From NCBI RefSeq assembly GCF_902833905.1, contig NZ_CADFGP010000002.1, positions 62,001-126,000 on the forward strand: 64,000 nucleotides of DNA, given 5' to 3'. Positions 53,624-62,213 of the stretch are shown here, in pieces. Both the position numbers and the translations under genes were made by a program. Numbering within the stretch: position 1 is the first letter of the stretch; each line of letters starts with the position of its first letter. This stretch comes from Paraburkholderia tuberum STM678 (GTDB taxonomy: Bacteria; Pseudomonadota; Gammaproteobacteria; Burkholderiales; Burkholderiaceae). The notes beneath the pieces are model-generated. The model did not search any database and was not told where the DNA came from. It saw nothing but the letters and a program-made list of their open reading frames with translations.

Positions 53624-54793
53624 CTACACGTGGTGATGGCCGGTCGCCCGCTCCCAGCCGTGACGCACCGCGAGCTTGAAGCGCTCCCACGTGCTGTCCG
53701 GCGACGTGGTTTCCCAATGGCGGCGTGCCTGGGGCTCGATCTCATCCCACGGACGATTGCGGAATCGCGCGTCGCGAGCGATCTCCGCGCCGTAGCGATA
53801 GGCCGGCACATAGTCTTCGTAGCGCGCGTTCGCGGCGGCGTACTGCTCGTCGTAGTGCGCGCGGAAATCTTCTTCGTACTCCAGATATTCGTTCGGCATC
53901 TGCGCGCCGGCACCGGTGCCCGGCTGCCCGCCTTCTGGGACGATGTCGGACGGCTGCATCACCGCGCCCGAACCTGGTACCGAGCCGGCGGCGATCGCGC
54001 GGCGTCCCGCATCGCCGGCGAGCGGATCGACGATGGGTTCGTTGACCGGATCGCTCATCGGCCGTTCGCTGATCGGCGGCGGCGCGAACGGCTTGGCGGC
54101 GGCGCCGATGTCCGCCGGCGGCATGGCGGCCAGCGGATCAGGGCGCGGGGCGGCGGGAGGGGGCATGGTGTCGGGTGCGGTCGTACCGGTCGCCGAAGTG
54201 GCGCCCGTCGCGCCGGCGATTCCGGTCGATTCGGTCATGGCCGCCGCACCCGCTGCGCCGCTGCTCGAACTCACGCCCGCCGCCCCCGGTGTCGCAGTGG
54301 TGTCCCGCATCCCGGGCGTCGCACCCGCCTCGGTCGTTACGGTCGACGTGCGCGGCGTTCCCGGCATCACCGCGCCGATGCCCAGCTCATCGAGTATCGA
54401 GTGGTCGCGGTCGGTGGCGGCCGGCGTGTCCGCCTCGGGCGGGCGGTCGCCGATATCCGTCGCGCCGAGCCGCACGAGCGTATTGCGCGCCAGCTCCGCA
54501 TGCGACTCGCTTGCCGCGTGGACGCACACGAGCACCGCGCCGCGCCGCATCGCCTCGGCATAACGCGCGGTGTCCGATGGGCGCGGCCCGGTCGAGAACA
54601 GGCTGGCGAGAAAGCGCTCGATATTCGCGAGCACGCCCGCGTTGGCGACTTCGCTGGTGGCCGAGCCAACCGAAGGTTCGGCGTTCGCCTGCAACTCGAT
54701 TTTCTCGCGCGCAAAGCCGGTTTGCACGAGCGTGTCGCGGGCGGTTTCGGCCTGCATGTAAGTGTCGAATAAACCAATCACGGTATGTTGCAT
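53624..54793 (-). CDS. General stress protein-like protein with long disordered centre
   Basis: This is a 389-residue protein. Residues 1-110 look like the YflT/GsiB-type stress domain (HTVIGLFDTYMQAETARDTL; VLVCVHAASESHAELARNTL). A low-complexity Ala/Thr/Gly/Pro stretch (about 165-300) follows. The C terminus is a compact, charged segment (YAAANARYEDYVPAYRYGAE; RPWDEIEPQARRHWE) like those seen in stress proteins of Burkholderia and Xanthomonas relatives. GGGAG precedes ATG 54793. Open frames on the other strand here are a codon-bias effect. It may act in desiccation or osmotic stress; that is inference. Confidence 0.78.
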   Translation of the reverse strand: MQHTVIGLFDTYMQAETARDTLVQTGFAREKIELQANAEPSVGSATSEVANAGVLANIERFLASLFSTGPRPSDTARYAEAMRRGAVLVCVHAASESHAELARNTLVRLGATDIGDRPPEADTPAATDRDHSILDELGIGAVMPGTPRTSTVTTEAGATPGMRDTTATPGAAGVSSSSGAAGAAAMTESTGIAGATGATSATGTTAPDTMPPPAAPRPDPLAAMPPADIGAAAKPFAPPPISERPMSDPVNEPIVDPLAGDAGRRAIAAGSVPGSGAVMQPSDIVPEGGQPGTGAGAQMPNEYLEYEEDFRAHYDEQYAAANARYEDYVPAYRYGAEIARDARFRNRPWDEIEPQARRHWETTSPDSTWERFKLAVRHGWERATGHHHV

Positions 54794-54958
54794 GGTTGTC
54801 TCCCGACATGTTCTGCTGGAAAGGGCGACCCTCGCGGCGTCGTCCTCTTGCCGTGTGCAGGCAAGCAACCTTCATGCCCTGCACCGCCGCGCGGCGCCGC
54901 CGCGTCCCATGCCCAGCCGCGCTGCCCGGCGTGCTACGCATGACGCGGGCTCACGATG

Positions 54959-54992
54959 AAAAAAGCGCGGCGTGTAAACGCCGCGCTTTTTA
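54959..54992. terminator. Bidirectional terminator
   Basis: AAAAGCGCGGCG (54961-54972) pairs with CGCCGCGCTTTT (54979-54990) across TGTAAA, flanked by A runs on one side and T runs on the other. It lies downstream of the histidine kinase gene (minus strand), whose transcripts it would end. Confidence 0.8.
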
Positions 54993-55028
54993 CAAGGCCC
55001 GGTAAATGACGCCGGCACGGCGTGGACA

Positions 55029-57386
55029 TCAGGTATCGGCCGGATGCGTGGCGGCATCGTTGTTCGTTTGCACGGCGTCGTGCTGGATCGTTTCGAGCAG
55101 TTGCTCCAGCAGTCCGATATCGAACGGCTTGGACAGCACGCGCACGTTCGCGTGCCGCGCGCGGTCGAGTTCTTCCGCGTAGCCGGTGACGAGGATGACC
55201 GGCAGCTGTGGGTCGAACCTGAGCACCGCTTCGGCCAGATCGATGCCGTTCATCTTGCCGGGCATGTGGATGTCCGACAGCACCAGATCGAACGGCAGCG
55301 GCTCGCCGGTGCTCGCGCGCTTCGCCCGGGCGTCGTCGAGTACATGCAGCGCCGTGTCGGCGTTGAACACGCAGGTGACCTGATGACCCATCATCTGCAG
55401 CAGCGCCTCGGTGCCGGCGGCGACTTCTTCGTTGTCCTCGACGAGCAGTACGCGCAGACCCTGTGGCACGCCGCTTTCGGTCGCTAGCGCTTCTGCAGGC
55501 CCGGCCGTGTGCGGCTCGGTCGACGCGCGCGGCAGATAGAGCCGCACCGAGGTGCCCGCGCCGATCGCGCTGTCGATTGCCGCGAGCCCGCCCGAGCCCT
55601 CGCAGAACGCGAAGACCTGCGGCAACCCGAGTCCCGTGCCCATGCCTTTGGGCTTGGTCGTGAAAAGCGGCTCGAACGCGCGCGCGAGCACGTCGGGCGC
55701 CATGCCGCCGCCGGTGTCCTCGAGCGACAGTTGCACGAACTCGCCGGTCAGCGGAAAGCCGTCCTCGTGACGGAACACGACATTGCTCGCGCGCACCGTG
55801 AAGCGTCCGCCGTTGGCCATCGCATCGCGCGCATTGACGGCGACGTTGATCAGCGCGAGCTCGAGCTCGGCGACGTCGACGCGCACCGGCCAGGTATCAA
55901 CGCCGCTATTGATCACGAGCGACACCTTCGCGCCGAGCGACGCGCGCAGCAGTTCGCGGCACGACGGCAGCCAGCGTTCGAGCGACAGCGTCTCGGTGCG
56001 CAGCGGCTGCTTGCGCGCGACGCCGAGCAGCTGCCGCGTCAGCGACTGGCCGCTCTTCAGCGCGCGCTCCATCGCCGACAGTTCGCGCTCCAGTCCGCCG
56101 ACGCCGCGCCGTCGCACGATCTGCACGTTGGCCGACAGGATCATCAGCAGGTTGTTGAAGTCGTGCGCGACGCTGCCGACCAGCCTGCCGAGCGCTTCCA
56201 TCTTGCGCGACTGGCGGTACGCGGATTCGATCGAGCGGCGCATCGATGCCTCGGCCTGCCAACGCTGCCACGCTTCCTCTTCGGCGCCGAGGCGGCGCAG
56301 CGACAGCCAGATCACGCACCACAGCGCGATCGACGGCGTGAACATCGACAGGACCAGCACGCTCAGGTGCTTGTACCAGGCGGCCCAGATCGCCGACGTG
56401 CGATAGCCGCACAGCACGTAGACCGGATACGAACCGACGTGCCGGAAGGCGACGATCAGGTTGCCGCCGGCGAAGCTCGAGCGCATCCGCACGACGCCGG
56501 AGCGCTGCCCCTGCCTGAGCGCTTCGGCGAACGGCGAATCGGACGCGAGCGCGGTCGGCTCGCGTGGGCCGCGCGGGTAATGCGCGAGCACCGCGCCGTC
56601 GGTGCGCACGAGGCTCATGATGATCGGCGTAGCGTCGCTGCTGCCGAGCAACTCGCGATAGAACGCGTCGAAATAGCTGGGCCGCAGCGCGATCGACACG
56701 ACGCCCGCGAACGAGCCATTGGGCGCCTGGCGCTCGACGCCCATGTTGAACACCTGCTCGCCGCTCACATGTCCCGTCATCACTTTCGACACGCGTTCCA
56801 GCACGTTGCCGTCGCGGATGCCGACGAAATCGTCGCGCTGGCCGACCGAATTTTCCGGCGACGGATACAGGCGGCTGCTCACGAGCAGCGCGCCCTGCTG
56901 GCCGAAGATCGACACCGAGGCTACCTGCGGATAGCCGCCGCCCATCGTGCGCAACTTGTCGTGAATCGTGTGTTCGCGCGCGCGAATGCCGTCGTCGTCG
57001 AGGCCGTCGGTCAGTTCGACGATGCGCGAGTTCAGCGTCTCGTTCATGTCGAACACCTTCAACGCGTGTTCTTCGGCGACCCGCACCGTGCGCAGCGCCA
57101 GATCGGTCGCGTCGGCCTCGCGCGAGCGCAGATCGGCGAATGCCATCGCCGCGACGTAGACGAACGGCAGCACGATCGCCGCGACCAGCAGCGCGATCAG
57201 CGTGATGCGACGCACCTGGAAATTCTGTTCCGGCACGGTGGGAAACGACGCGTCGTCCTGCTCGCGGGCAGGACGACGCGAAAGACGGCCCGCGCGGGCG
57301 GAGTCGACCCGGTCTGATGTCATTGTCGTTGACGCGAAAAGTCGTTCGGATGTGGCAGCCCCGTATCGGGCCGTTGCCGGCACCAT
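55029..57386 (-). CDS. Hybrid sensor histidine kinase/response regulator
   Basis: The 785-residue protein has, in order: a short cytosolic N-terminus, a membrane segment (ITLIALLVAAIVLPFVYVAA), a periplasmic cache-like sensor (about 120-340), a second membrane segment (LVLSMFTPSIALWCVIWLSL), a HisKA segment with the phospho-histidine in GSVAHDFNNLL, an HATPase (NVAVNARDAM; EDTGGGMAPD; TGLGL) and a C-terminal receiver (VLLVEDNEEV; SDIHMPG). It has no DNA-binding domain, so output should pass through another protein. ATG 57323 is an alternative start. It is divergent from the receiver-CheC-DGC operon. Confidence 0.9.
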   Translation of the reverse strand: MVPATARYGAATSERLFASTTMTSDRVDSARAGRLSRRPAREQDDASFPTVPEQNFQVRRITLIALLVAAIVLPFVYVAAMAFADLRSREADATDLALRTVRVAEEHALKVFDMNETLNSRIVELTDGLDDDGIRAREHTIHDKLRTMGGGYPQVASVSIFGQQGALLVSSRLYPSPENSVGQRDDFVGIRDGNVLERVSKVMTGHVSGEQVFNMGVERQAPNGSFAGVVSIALRPSYFDAFYRELLGSSDATPIIMSLVRTDGAVLAHYPRGPREPTALASDSPFAEALRQGQRSGVVRMRSSFAGGNLIVAFRHVGSYPVYVLCGYRTSAIWAAWYKHLSVLVLSMFTPSIALWCVIWLSLRRLGAEEEAWQRWQAEASMRRSIESAYRQSRKMEALGRLVGSVAHDFNNLLMILSANVQIVRRRGVGGLERELSAMERALKSGQSLTRQLLGVARKQPLRTETLSLERWLPSCRELLRASLGAKVSLVINSGVDTWPVRVDVAELELALINVAVNARDAMANGGRFTVRASNVVFRHEDGFPLTGEFVQLSLEDTGGGMAPDVLARAFEPLFTTKPKGMGTGLGLPQVFAFCEGSGGLAAIDSAIGAGTSVRLYLPRASTEPHTAGPAEALATESGVPQGLRVLLVEDNEEVAAGTEALLQMMGHQVTCVFNADTALHVLDDARAKRASTGEPLPFDLVLSDIHMPGKMNGIDLAEAVLRFDPQLPVILVTGYAEELDRARHANVRVLSKPFDIGLLEQLLETIQHDAVQTNNDAATHPADT

Positions 57387-57929
57387 GCCGCCTTCAGAAC
57401 AAGCATAGACGCAGCACGGAATAATTTGCCGCAACGCGTTGGAGATGGGCGTCCGCCGTGCCGGCCGTTCTTTAAGAGCGGCTTTAAAACAGCGACGAAT
57501 CGGGAAGCGCAAACGTACACAAAAGGATAAAGATAAAAGAATGTCCGCCCCGACGATAGATCTATTTCTGATATTCGCCTAGCAGAGAAACAGATCGTTA
57601 CCGTCAGCTATTCTGGCGAGTTGCTTTTGCGCGACTTTACTTCGACAATCCTCGTCACGATAAAAAGGGCCGTTGCCACCTCTGTGCGCCAGATCGTCAA
57701 GGTTCGCCAAACGCGTCCTGCTGCATTCGCACCCCCTCTCGCCAAAGGCAATCGCAATTCGACAGGCGCCACTGTACCTGGTCGCGCATTGGTCGGCATC
57801 ACGCGAAGGTGTGCCACCCTCCGCTGTCGTGACGAACGAAATACGCACACAACCAGGCGCGGAAAGCGCGCAGACGAACCAGCCGATTCCTTTATCCGAC
57901 CCGCCCAAACCGCCCGACCCGCCGTTGCC
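57387..57929. other. Intergenic region between the kinase and the receiver operon
   Basis: These 543 bases hold the two divergent promoters. The left part (57500-57600) is AT-richer than average. I see no conserved ORF, hairpin or repeat that I can support. Confidence 0.4.
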
Positions 57930-58295
57930 ATGCTCCCCATTGTGATCGCCGACGATTCGCTGCTCGCCCGCAAGTTGCTCACGAAGGCACTGCCGCCCGA
58001 CTGGGCAGTCGACGTGTCCTACGCGACGAACGGGCACGAGGCGCTCACGCTATATCGCGAGGGCAAGGCATCGGTGATGTTCCTCGACCTGACGATGCCG
58101 GACATGACCGGCTACCAGGTCCTCGAAGCGTTGCAGCACGAGGACCTCAACACCTTCGTGATCGTCGTTTCCGCCGACGTGCAGCCGCTCGCCCAGCAGC
58201 GCGTGCGCGAGCTCGGCGCGATCGCGTTCATCGCCAAGCCGGTGACGCCGGAGGCGGTCCTGCCCATCCTCAAGGAGTACGGCTTGTATGTCTGA
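57930..58295 (+). CDS. Single-domain response regulator (CheY-like)
   Basis: This is a 121-residue receiver. The acid pair is D8-D9 (IVIADDS), the phospho-acceptor is D53 (VMFLDLTMPDM) and the conserved lysine is K103 (FIAKPVTPE). It has no output domain, so it acts by protein contact. ATG 57930 has no obvious ribosome site; upstream frames have no homology. Its stop overlaps the next ATG by eight bases, so it is translated with the CheC-like and diguanylate cyclase genes. Confidence 0.88.
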   Translation: MLPIVIADDSLLARKLLTKALPPDWAVDVSYATNGHEALTLYREGKASVMFLDLTMPDMTGYQVLEALQHEDLNTFVIVVSADVQPLAQQRVRELGAIAFIAKPVTPEAVLPILKEYGLYV

Positions 58296-58911
58296 GCCCG
58301 CCTTCACCGAAGACCAGCGCGACGCGCTACAGGAAATCGCCAATCTCGCGATGGGCCGGGCCGCGACGCGGCTCGCGGGCCTGCTCGATTCGTTCATCGA
58401 ACTGTCGGTGCCGCGCGTGCGGATGGTCGCGGTGAGCGACGCGGCGCGCACGCTGCGCGAGATGACCCATATCGACGACACGGTCAGCGCGGTGCGTCAG
58501 GGCTTTCGCTCGGACATCAAGGGCGAGGTGCTGGTGATCTGTCGCAGCGACAGCATCGCGCAGCTGTGTTCGCTCGTCCGCGACCCGTACGCGCGTTCGA
58601 GCTACGAGGAGGTCGGCGAGCGCGAACTGATGCTCGACGTCGCGAACCTGCTGTCCGGCGCGTGCGTGTCGTCGATACTCGACCAGCTCGGCCGCACGCC
58701 GGTGTTTTCCGCGCCGGGCATGCTCGGCGACACGCTGACGCTCGACGAAGTGTTCCAGCCCGGCGTGCTGCAATGGCAGGTGGCGCTGCTCGTCGAAGTG
58801 AATTTCGCGCTCGAACATCAGAGTTTTCGCGCGCATCTGGTGATGCTGATGGCCGAAGAATCAATCCGTCACATGAACGAAGCGCTCGATGCGCTGCTGT
58901 CCAGTCTATGA
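58288..58911 (+). CDS. CheC/CheX-like phosphatase
   Basis: This 207-residue protein of the CheC family opens DQRDALQEIANLAMGRAATR, with the conserved Glu and Asn of the phosphatase helix, and has a second, more diverged helix (ELMLDVANLLSGACVSSILD), whose Asn is also in place. CheC/CheX proteins remove phosphate from CheY. Here the partner is likely the single-domain receiver encoded just upstream. It overlaps that gene by 8 bases and the next by 4, giving tight coupling. Confidence 0.85.
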   Translation: MSEPAFTEDQRDALQEIANLAMGRAATRLAGLLDSFIELSVPRVRMVAVSDAARTLREMTHIDDTVSAVRQGFRSDIKGEVLVICRSDSIAQLCSLVRDPYARSSYEEVGERELMLDVANLLSGACVSSILDQLGRTPVFSAPGMLGDTLTLDEVFQPGVLQWQVALLVEVNFALEHQSFRAHLVMLMAEESIRHMNEALDALLSSL

Positions 58912-59858
58912 ACGTCTCCGTGGAATCGTTGAGCGACCTCGTGGTCGAGCGGGTCGGTTTTGGCATCTTCGTGCTCGACCGTGAACTGAACGTGCTGATG
59001 TGGAATCGCTTCATGCAGGACCATAGCGGCCTGTCGGCGGAGCAGGTGGTCGGCCACTCGATCTACCAGAACTTTCCGGAGCTGCCGCGCGTGTGGCTGT
59101 CGCGCAAGATCGAGAGCGTGTTTCAGCTCGGCAGCTTTGCGTTCAGCTCGTGGGAGCAGCGCCCGTATCTGTTCAAGTTCGATCACGACCGGCCGATCAC
59201 CGGTGGGGTCGACTTCATGCAGCAGGACTGCACGTTCATGCCGCTGATGCGCGGTCGTGAAGTGGTGGCCGTGTGCGTGACGATCTCCGACGTGACGCAT
59301 GTGAGCATCGTGCAGCGCGAACGCGAGGAGGCAGTTGCGAAGCTGCAGGAGTACGCGAATCGCGACGGACTGACCGGCATCGCGAACCGGCGCTTTTTCG
59401 AAACGCGGCTGCGCGACGAGTTCACGCGCTGGCAGCGCTACGGCGGCGACATCTCGATGTTGCTGTTCGACCTCGATCACTTCAAGAAGATCAACGACCA
59501 GTTCGGTCATGGCGTCGGCGATACGGTGCTGCGTGTGATGGCGCAGCGCGTCGCCGGCGTGGTGCGCGCACAGGACACGTTCGGGCGCTTCGGCGGCGAA
59601 GAGTTCGCGCTGCTGCTGCCGTGCACGCCGCTCGACGACGCGATGCTGGTGGCCGAGAAGATCCGTCGCGTGATCGAGGAAACGCCGGTGGAGCTGATCG
59701 GCACCAGCGTGCCGGTCACGGCGAGCCTCGGCGGCGCGACGGCGCGCGCCGGGGTGCCCGCCTACGACGTGCTGATCAACGAGGCCGACGCGGCGCTCTA
59801 TAGCGCAAAGCGTCAGGGCCGCAACTGCGCGGTCGCGTTCCGGCTCGCGGGAGCCTGA
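58908..59858 (+). CDS. PAS-GGDEF diguanylate cyclase
   Basis: This 316-residue protein has an N-terminal PAS-like sensor (about 10-130), a short coiled linker (VQREREEAVAKLQEYANRDG) and a GGDEF domain with intact GGEEF at residues 229-233, so it should make c-di-GMP. The product-inhibition site RxxD is present (R220 to D223). It ends an operon with a receiver and a CheC-like protein, so its activity probably depends on receiver phosphorylation. It precedes the hopanoid genes by 233 bases. Confidence 0.92.
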   Translation: MNVSVESLSDLVVERVGFGIFVLDRELNVLMWNRFMQDHSGLSAEQVVGHSIYQNFPELPRVWLSRKIESVFQLGSFAFSSWEQRPYLFKFDHDRPITGGVDFMQQDCTFMPLMRGREVVAVCVTISDVTHVSIVQREREEAVAKLQEYANRDGLTGIANRRFFETRLRDEFTRWQRYGGDISMLLFDLDHFKKINDQFGHGVGDTVLRVMAQRVAGVVRAQDTFGRFGGEEFALLLPCTPLDDAMLVAEKIRRVIEETPVELIGTSVPVTASLGGATARAGVPAYDVLINEADAALYSAKRQGRNCAVAFRLAGA

Positions 59859-59958
59859 TTCGCCAGCGGGGGCGGCGCGGTCGAGGCCGCCGCGCCCGGC
59901 GGCCTTCCTTCCCGTCCCCCTATTGACCGGCGAAACTGCGGTCACCGGCAAAGATTGC

Positions 59959-59964
59959 TATACT
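59959..59964 (+). promoter_or_regulatory. Possible -10 region for the hopanoid operon
   Basis: TATACT in the context TTGCTATACTT is the best -10-like element in the 233-base gap. No convincing -35 is at the right distance. Transcription from here would give an untranslated leader of about 120 bases. Confidence 0.3.
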
Positions 59965-60091
59965 TTTCGCCGTTTCCGGCCGCCCAGCCGGATGTTTCGC
60001 GCGTGTCCGCGCGCGCGGGCCCACTGCCCTGCGGGTCGGCATAAAAACCTCTTTGAACGCCTTTCAGCGGGCGCCTCCAGCGGAGATCGTC

Positions 60092-60940
60092 TTGGCTGTT
60101 TCCAATCTTGTCGTGGACGATACTGAAACCGACGCCGCTGCCGCCACGTCCGGCAGCTCGTTTTATCTTGCGATGCGCATCTTGCCGGCGGCGCAGCGCG
60201 ATGCGATGTACCAGGTCTACGCCTTCTGCCGCGCCGTCGACGACATCGCCGACAGCGACCGGCCGCGCGCCGAGCGCGCGGCCGGGCTCGAGCAATGGCG
60301 CGCCGACCTCGACGCTTGCTACGCCGGCCAGCCGCGCGCGTCGCTGCGCGCGCTGACGCGGCACATTCACACGTTTCATCTGCAACGCGAGGATTTTCAC
60401 GCAATGATCGACGGCATGGCGATGGATGCCGTCGCCGACATCTGCGCGCCCGACGACGCCACGCTCGACCTCTATTGCGACCGCGTCGCGAGCGCGGCCG
60501 GCCGTCTGTCGGTGAGGATATTCGGGATGCGTGAAGAGCCGGGCCGGCTGCTCGCGCACCATCTCGGCCGCGCGCTGCAGCTCACCAACATCCTGCGCGA
60601 TATCGACGAAGACGCCGTCATCAACCGCTGCTATCTGCCGCGCGAGCTGCTCGCGCGCGAAGGCATCGCGGCCACGGACCCGCGGCAGATCGCTGACGAT
60701 CCGACGCTGCCGCGCGTCTGCGCGACGCTCGCCGAGCGCGCGAAGCAGCACTTCGCCGAGTCCGACGCGATCATGGATCGCGAGCCCCGCGCTCAGGTGC
60801 GCGCGCCGCGCATCATGTCGGGCGTCTATCGCGTGCTGCTCGAGCGCGCGCTGGAGCGCGGCTTCGACGTTCCGCGCACGAAGGTCCGCAAGCCGAAGCT
60901 GCGCCTGCTGTGGATCGTCGCGCGTTACGCGCTTTTCTGA
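60092..60940 (+). CDS. hpnD: Presqualene diphosphate synthase HpnD
   Basis: This 282-residue head-to-head prenyl synthase is of the squalene/phytoene synthase fold. The first aspartate-rich motif is at residues 50-54 (AVDDIADS), the second in LTNILRDIDEDAVIN. It condenses two farnesyl diphosphates into presqualene diphosphate. I chose TTG 60092 because GGAG precedes it by 8 bases; an upstream TTG at 60053 is in frame but has no site. HpnE starts 4 bases after its stop. HpnC is not adjacent. Confidence 0.9.
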   Translation: MAVSNLVVDDTETDAAAATSGSSFYLAMRILPAAQRDAMYQVYAFCRAVDDIADSDRPRAERAAGLEQWRADLDACYAGQPRASLRALTRHIHTFHLQREDFHAMIDGMAMDAVADICAPDDATLDLYCDRVASAAGRLSVRIFGMREEPGRLLAHHLGRALQLTNILRDIDEDAVINRCYLPRELLAREGIAATDPRQIADDPTLPRVCATLAERAKQHFAESDAIMDREPRAQVRAPRIMSGVYRVLLERALERGFDVPRTKVRKPKLRLLWIVARYALF

Positions 60941-60944
60941 GCTG

Positions 60945-62213
60945 ATGCCGAAGCTCGTCCACGTGGTCGGCGCGGGCGTGGCCGGGCTCGCCGCCGCCGT
61001 GCAACTGCAGCGGCGCGGAGCGCGGGTCGTGCTGCACGAAGCGCAGGATCACGCGGGCGGCCGCTGCCGTTCGTACTACGACGCGAAGCTTGGTGCGACG
61101 CTCGACAGCGGCAATCACATCGTGCTGTCGGCCAATGCCGCGACGCTCAACTACGTGCGCGCGATCGGCGCCGCCGACGAACTGGTCGGCCCCACGCAGC
61201 CCGAGTATCCGTTCGTCGATCTGGCCACGCGTTCGCGCTGGAGCGTGCGTCTGTCGCCGGGGAGTTTGCCGTGGTGGATTTTCGATGCGCACGCGCGCGT
61301 GCCGAACACGGGCCCGACCGATTACCTGTCGCTCGTGCCGCTGCTGTTTGCGAAACCGGGCCGCAGCGTCGCGCAGACGATGCGCTGTCACGGTCCGCTG
61401 TGGGAACGGCTGCTGCGGCCGCTGCTGCATGTGCTGCTGAATCTGGAGCCGCGCGACGCGTCGGCCGAGCTGACCGGCGCGCTCGTGCGCGAAACGCTGC
61501 TCGCGGGCGGGCTCGCGTGCCGGCCGCTGGTCGCGCGTAATGGTCTTGGCAGCGCGTTCGTCGATCCGGCGCTGCGTCTGCTGCAACATGGCGGCGCGAC
61601 GATCCGGCTCGGTTCGCGTCTGCGCGACATCACGTTCGCGGCCGACCCGGCCCGTGTGCAGACGCTGCATTTCGACGATGAGAGCATCGCGCTCGGCGCG
61701 AACGAGGCGGTGATTCTCGCGCTGCCGCCCGAAGCCGCGGTGGCTCTCGTGCCGGGCCTGCGCGCGCCGACGCGTTTCGCGGCCGTGCTCAACGTGCATT
61801 TCGCGGTCGAGCCGCCGTTCGGCCTGCCGCAGATCACCGCGCTGCTGAACGGAACGGCCGAATGGTTGTTTGCGTTCGACGACCGCCTGTCGGTGACGCT
61901 CAACGGCGCCGAGCGGCTCTTCGACACGCCGCATGACGTGCTGGCGGCGACCGTCTGGGCCGAGGTCGCGCAGGCGGTCAATCTGCCGGCCGCGCCGCTG
62001 CCGCGCTGGCGGGTGGTGATGGAATCGCGCGCGACGTTTGCCGCGCTGCCCGCGCAGGAGACATTGCGGGCGGGCACGCGCACTCGCTGGAACAATTTGC
62101 TGCTCGCGGGCGACTGGACGGCCACCGGCCTGCCCGCGATGCTCGAAGGCGCGGTCCGCTCCGGCCAGAAGGCCGCGGATACGCTGCTGAATCAACCGAT
62201 GGAACGCAGATGA
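60945..62213 (+). CDS. hpnE: Hydroxysqualene dehydroxylase HpnE
   Basis: This 422-residue FAD amine-oxidase-family enzyme starts with the dinucleotide motif GxGxxG (residues 9-14) in HVVGAGVAGLAAAVQ and the GGRCRS segment near residue 38. The C-terminal FAD contact is LLLAGDWTATGLPAMLEGAV. HpnE reduces hydroxysqualene to squalene in hopanoid synthesis. ATG 60945 is near the hpnD stop, and its stop overlaps the shc start (ATGA), so the three genes are coupled. Confidence 0.92.
   Translation: MPKLVHVVGAGVAGLAAAVQLQRRGARVVLHEAQDHAGGRCRSYYDAKLGATLDSGNHIVLSANAATLNYVRAIGAADELVGPTQPEYPFVDLATRSRWSVRLSPGSLPWWIFDAHARVPNTGPTDYLSLVPLLFAKPGRSVAQTMRCHGPLWERLLRPLLHVLLNLEPRDASAELTGALVRETLLAGGLACRPLVARNGLGSAFVDPALRLLQHGGATIRLGSRLRDITFAADPARVQTLHFDDESIALGANEAVILALPPEAAVALVPGLRAPTRFAAVLNVHFAVEPPFGLPQITALLNGTAEWLFAFDDRLSVTLNGAERLFDTPHDVLAATVWAEVAQAVNLPAAPLPRWRVVMESRATFAALPAQETLRAGTRTRWNNLLLAGDWTATGLPAMLEGAVRSGQKAADTLLNQPMERR

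Noticed and set aside
55509..57317. 602-codon plus-strand frame opposite the histidine kinase
   Set aside because: The kinase has intact membrane, H-box, ATPase and receiver motifs; the opposite frame has none.
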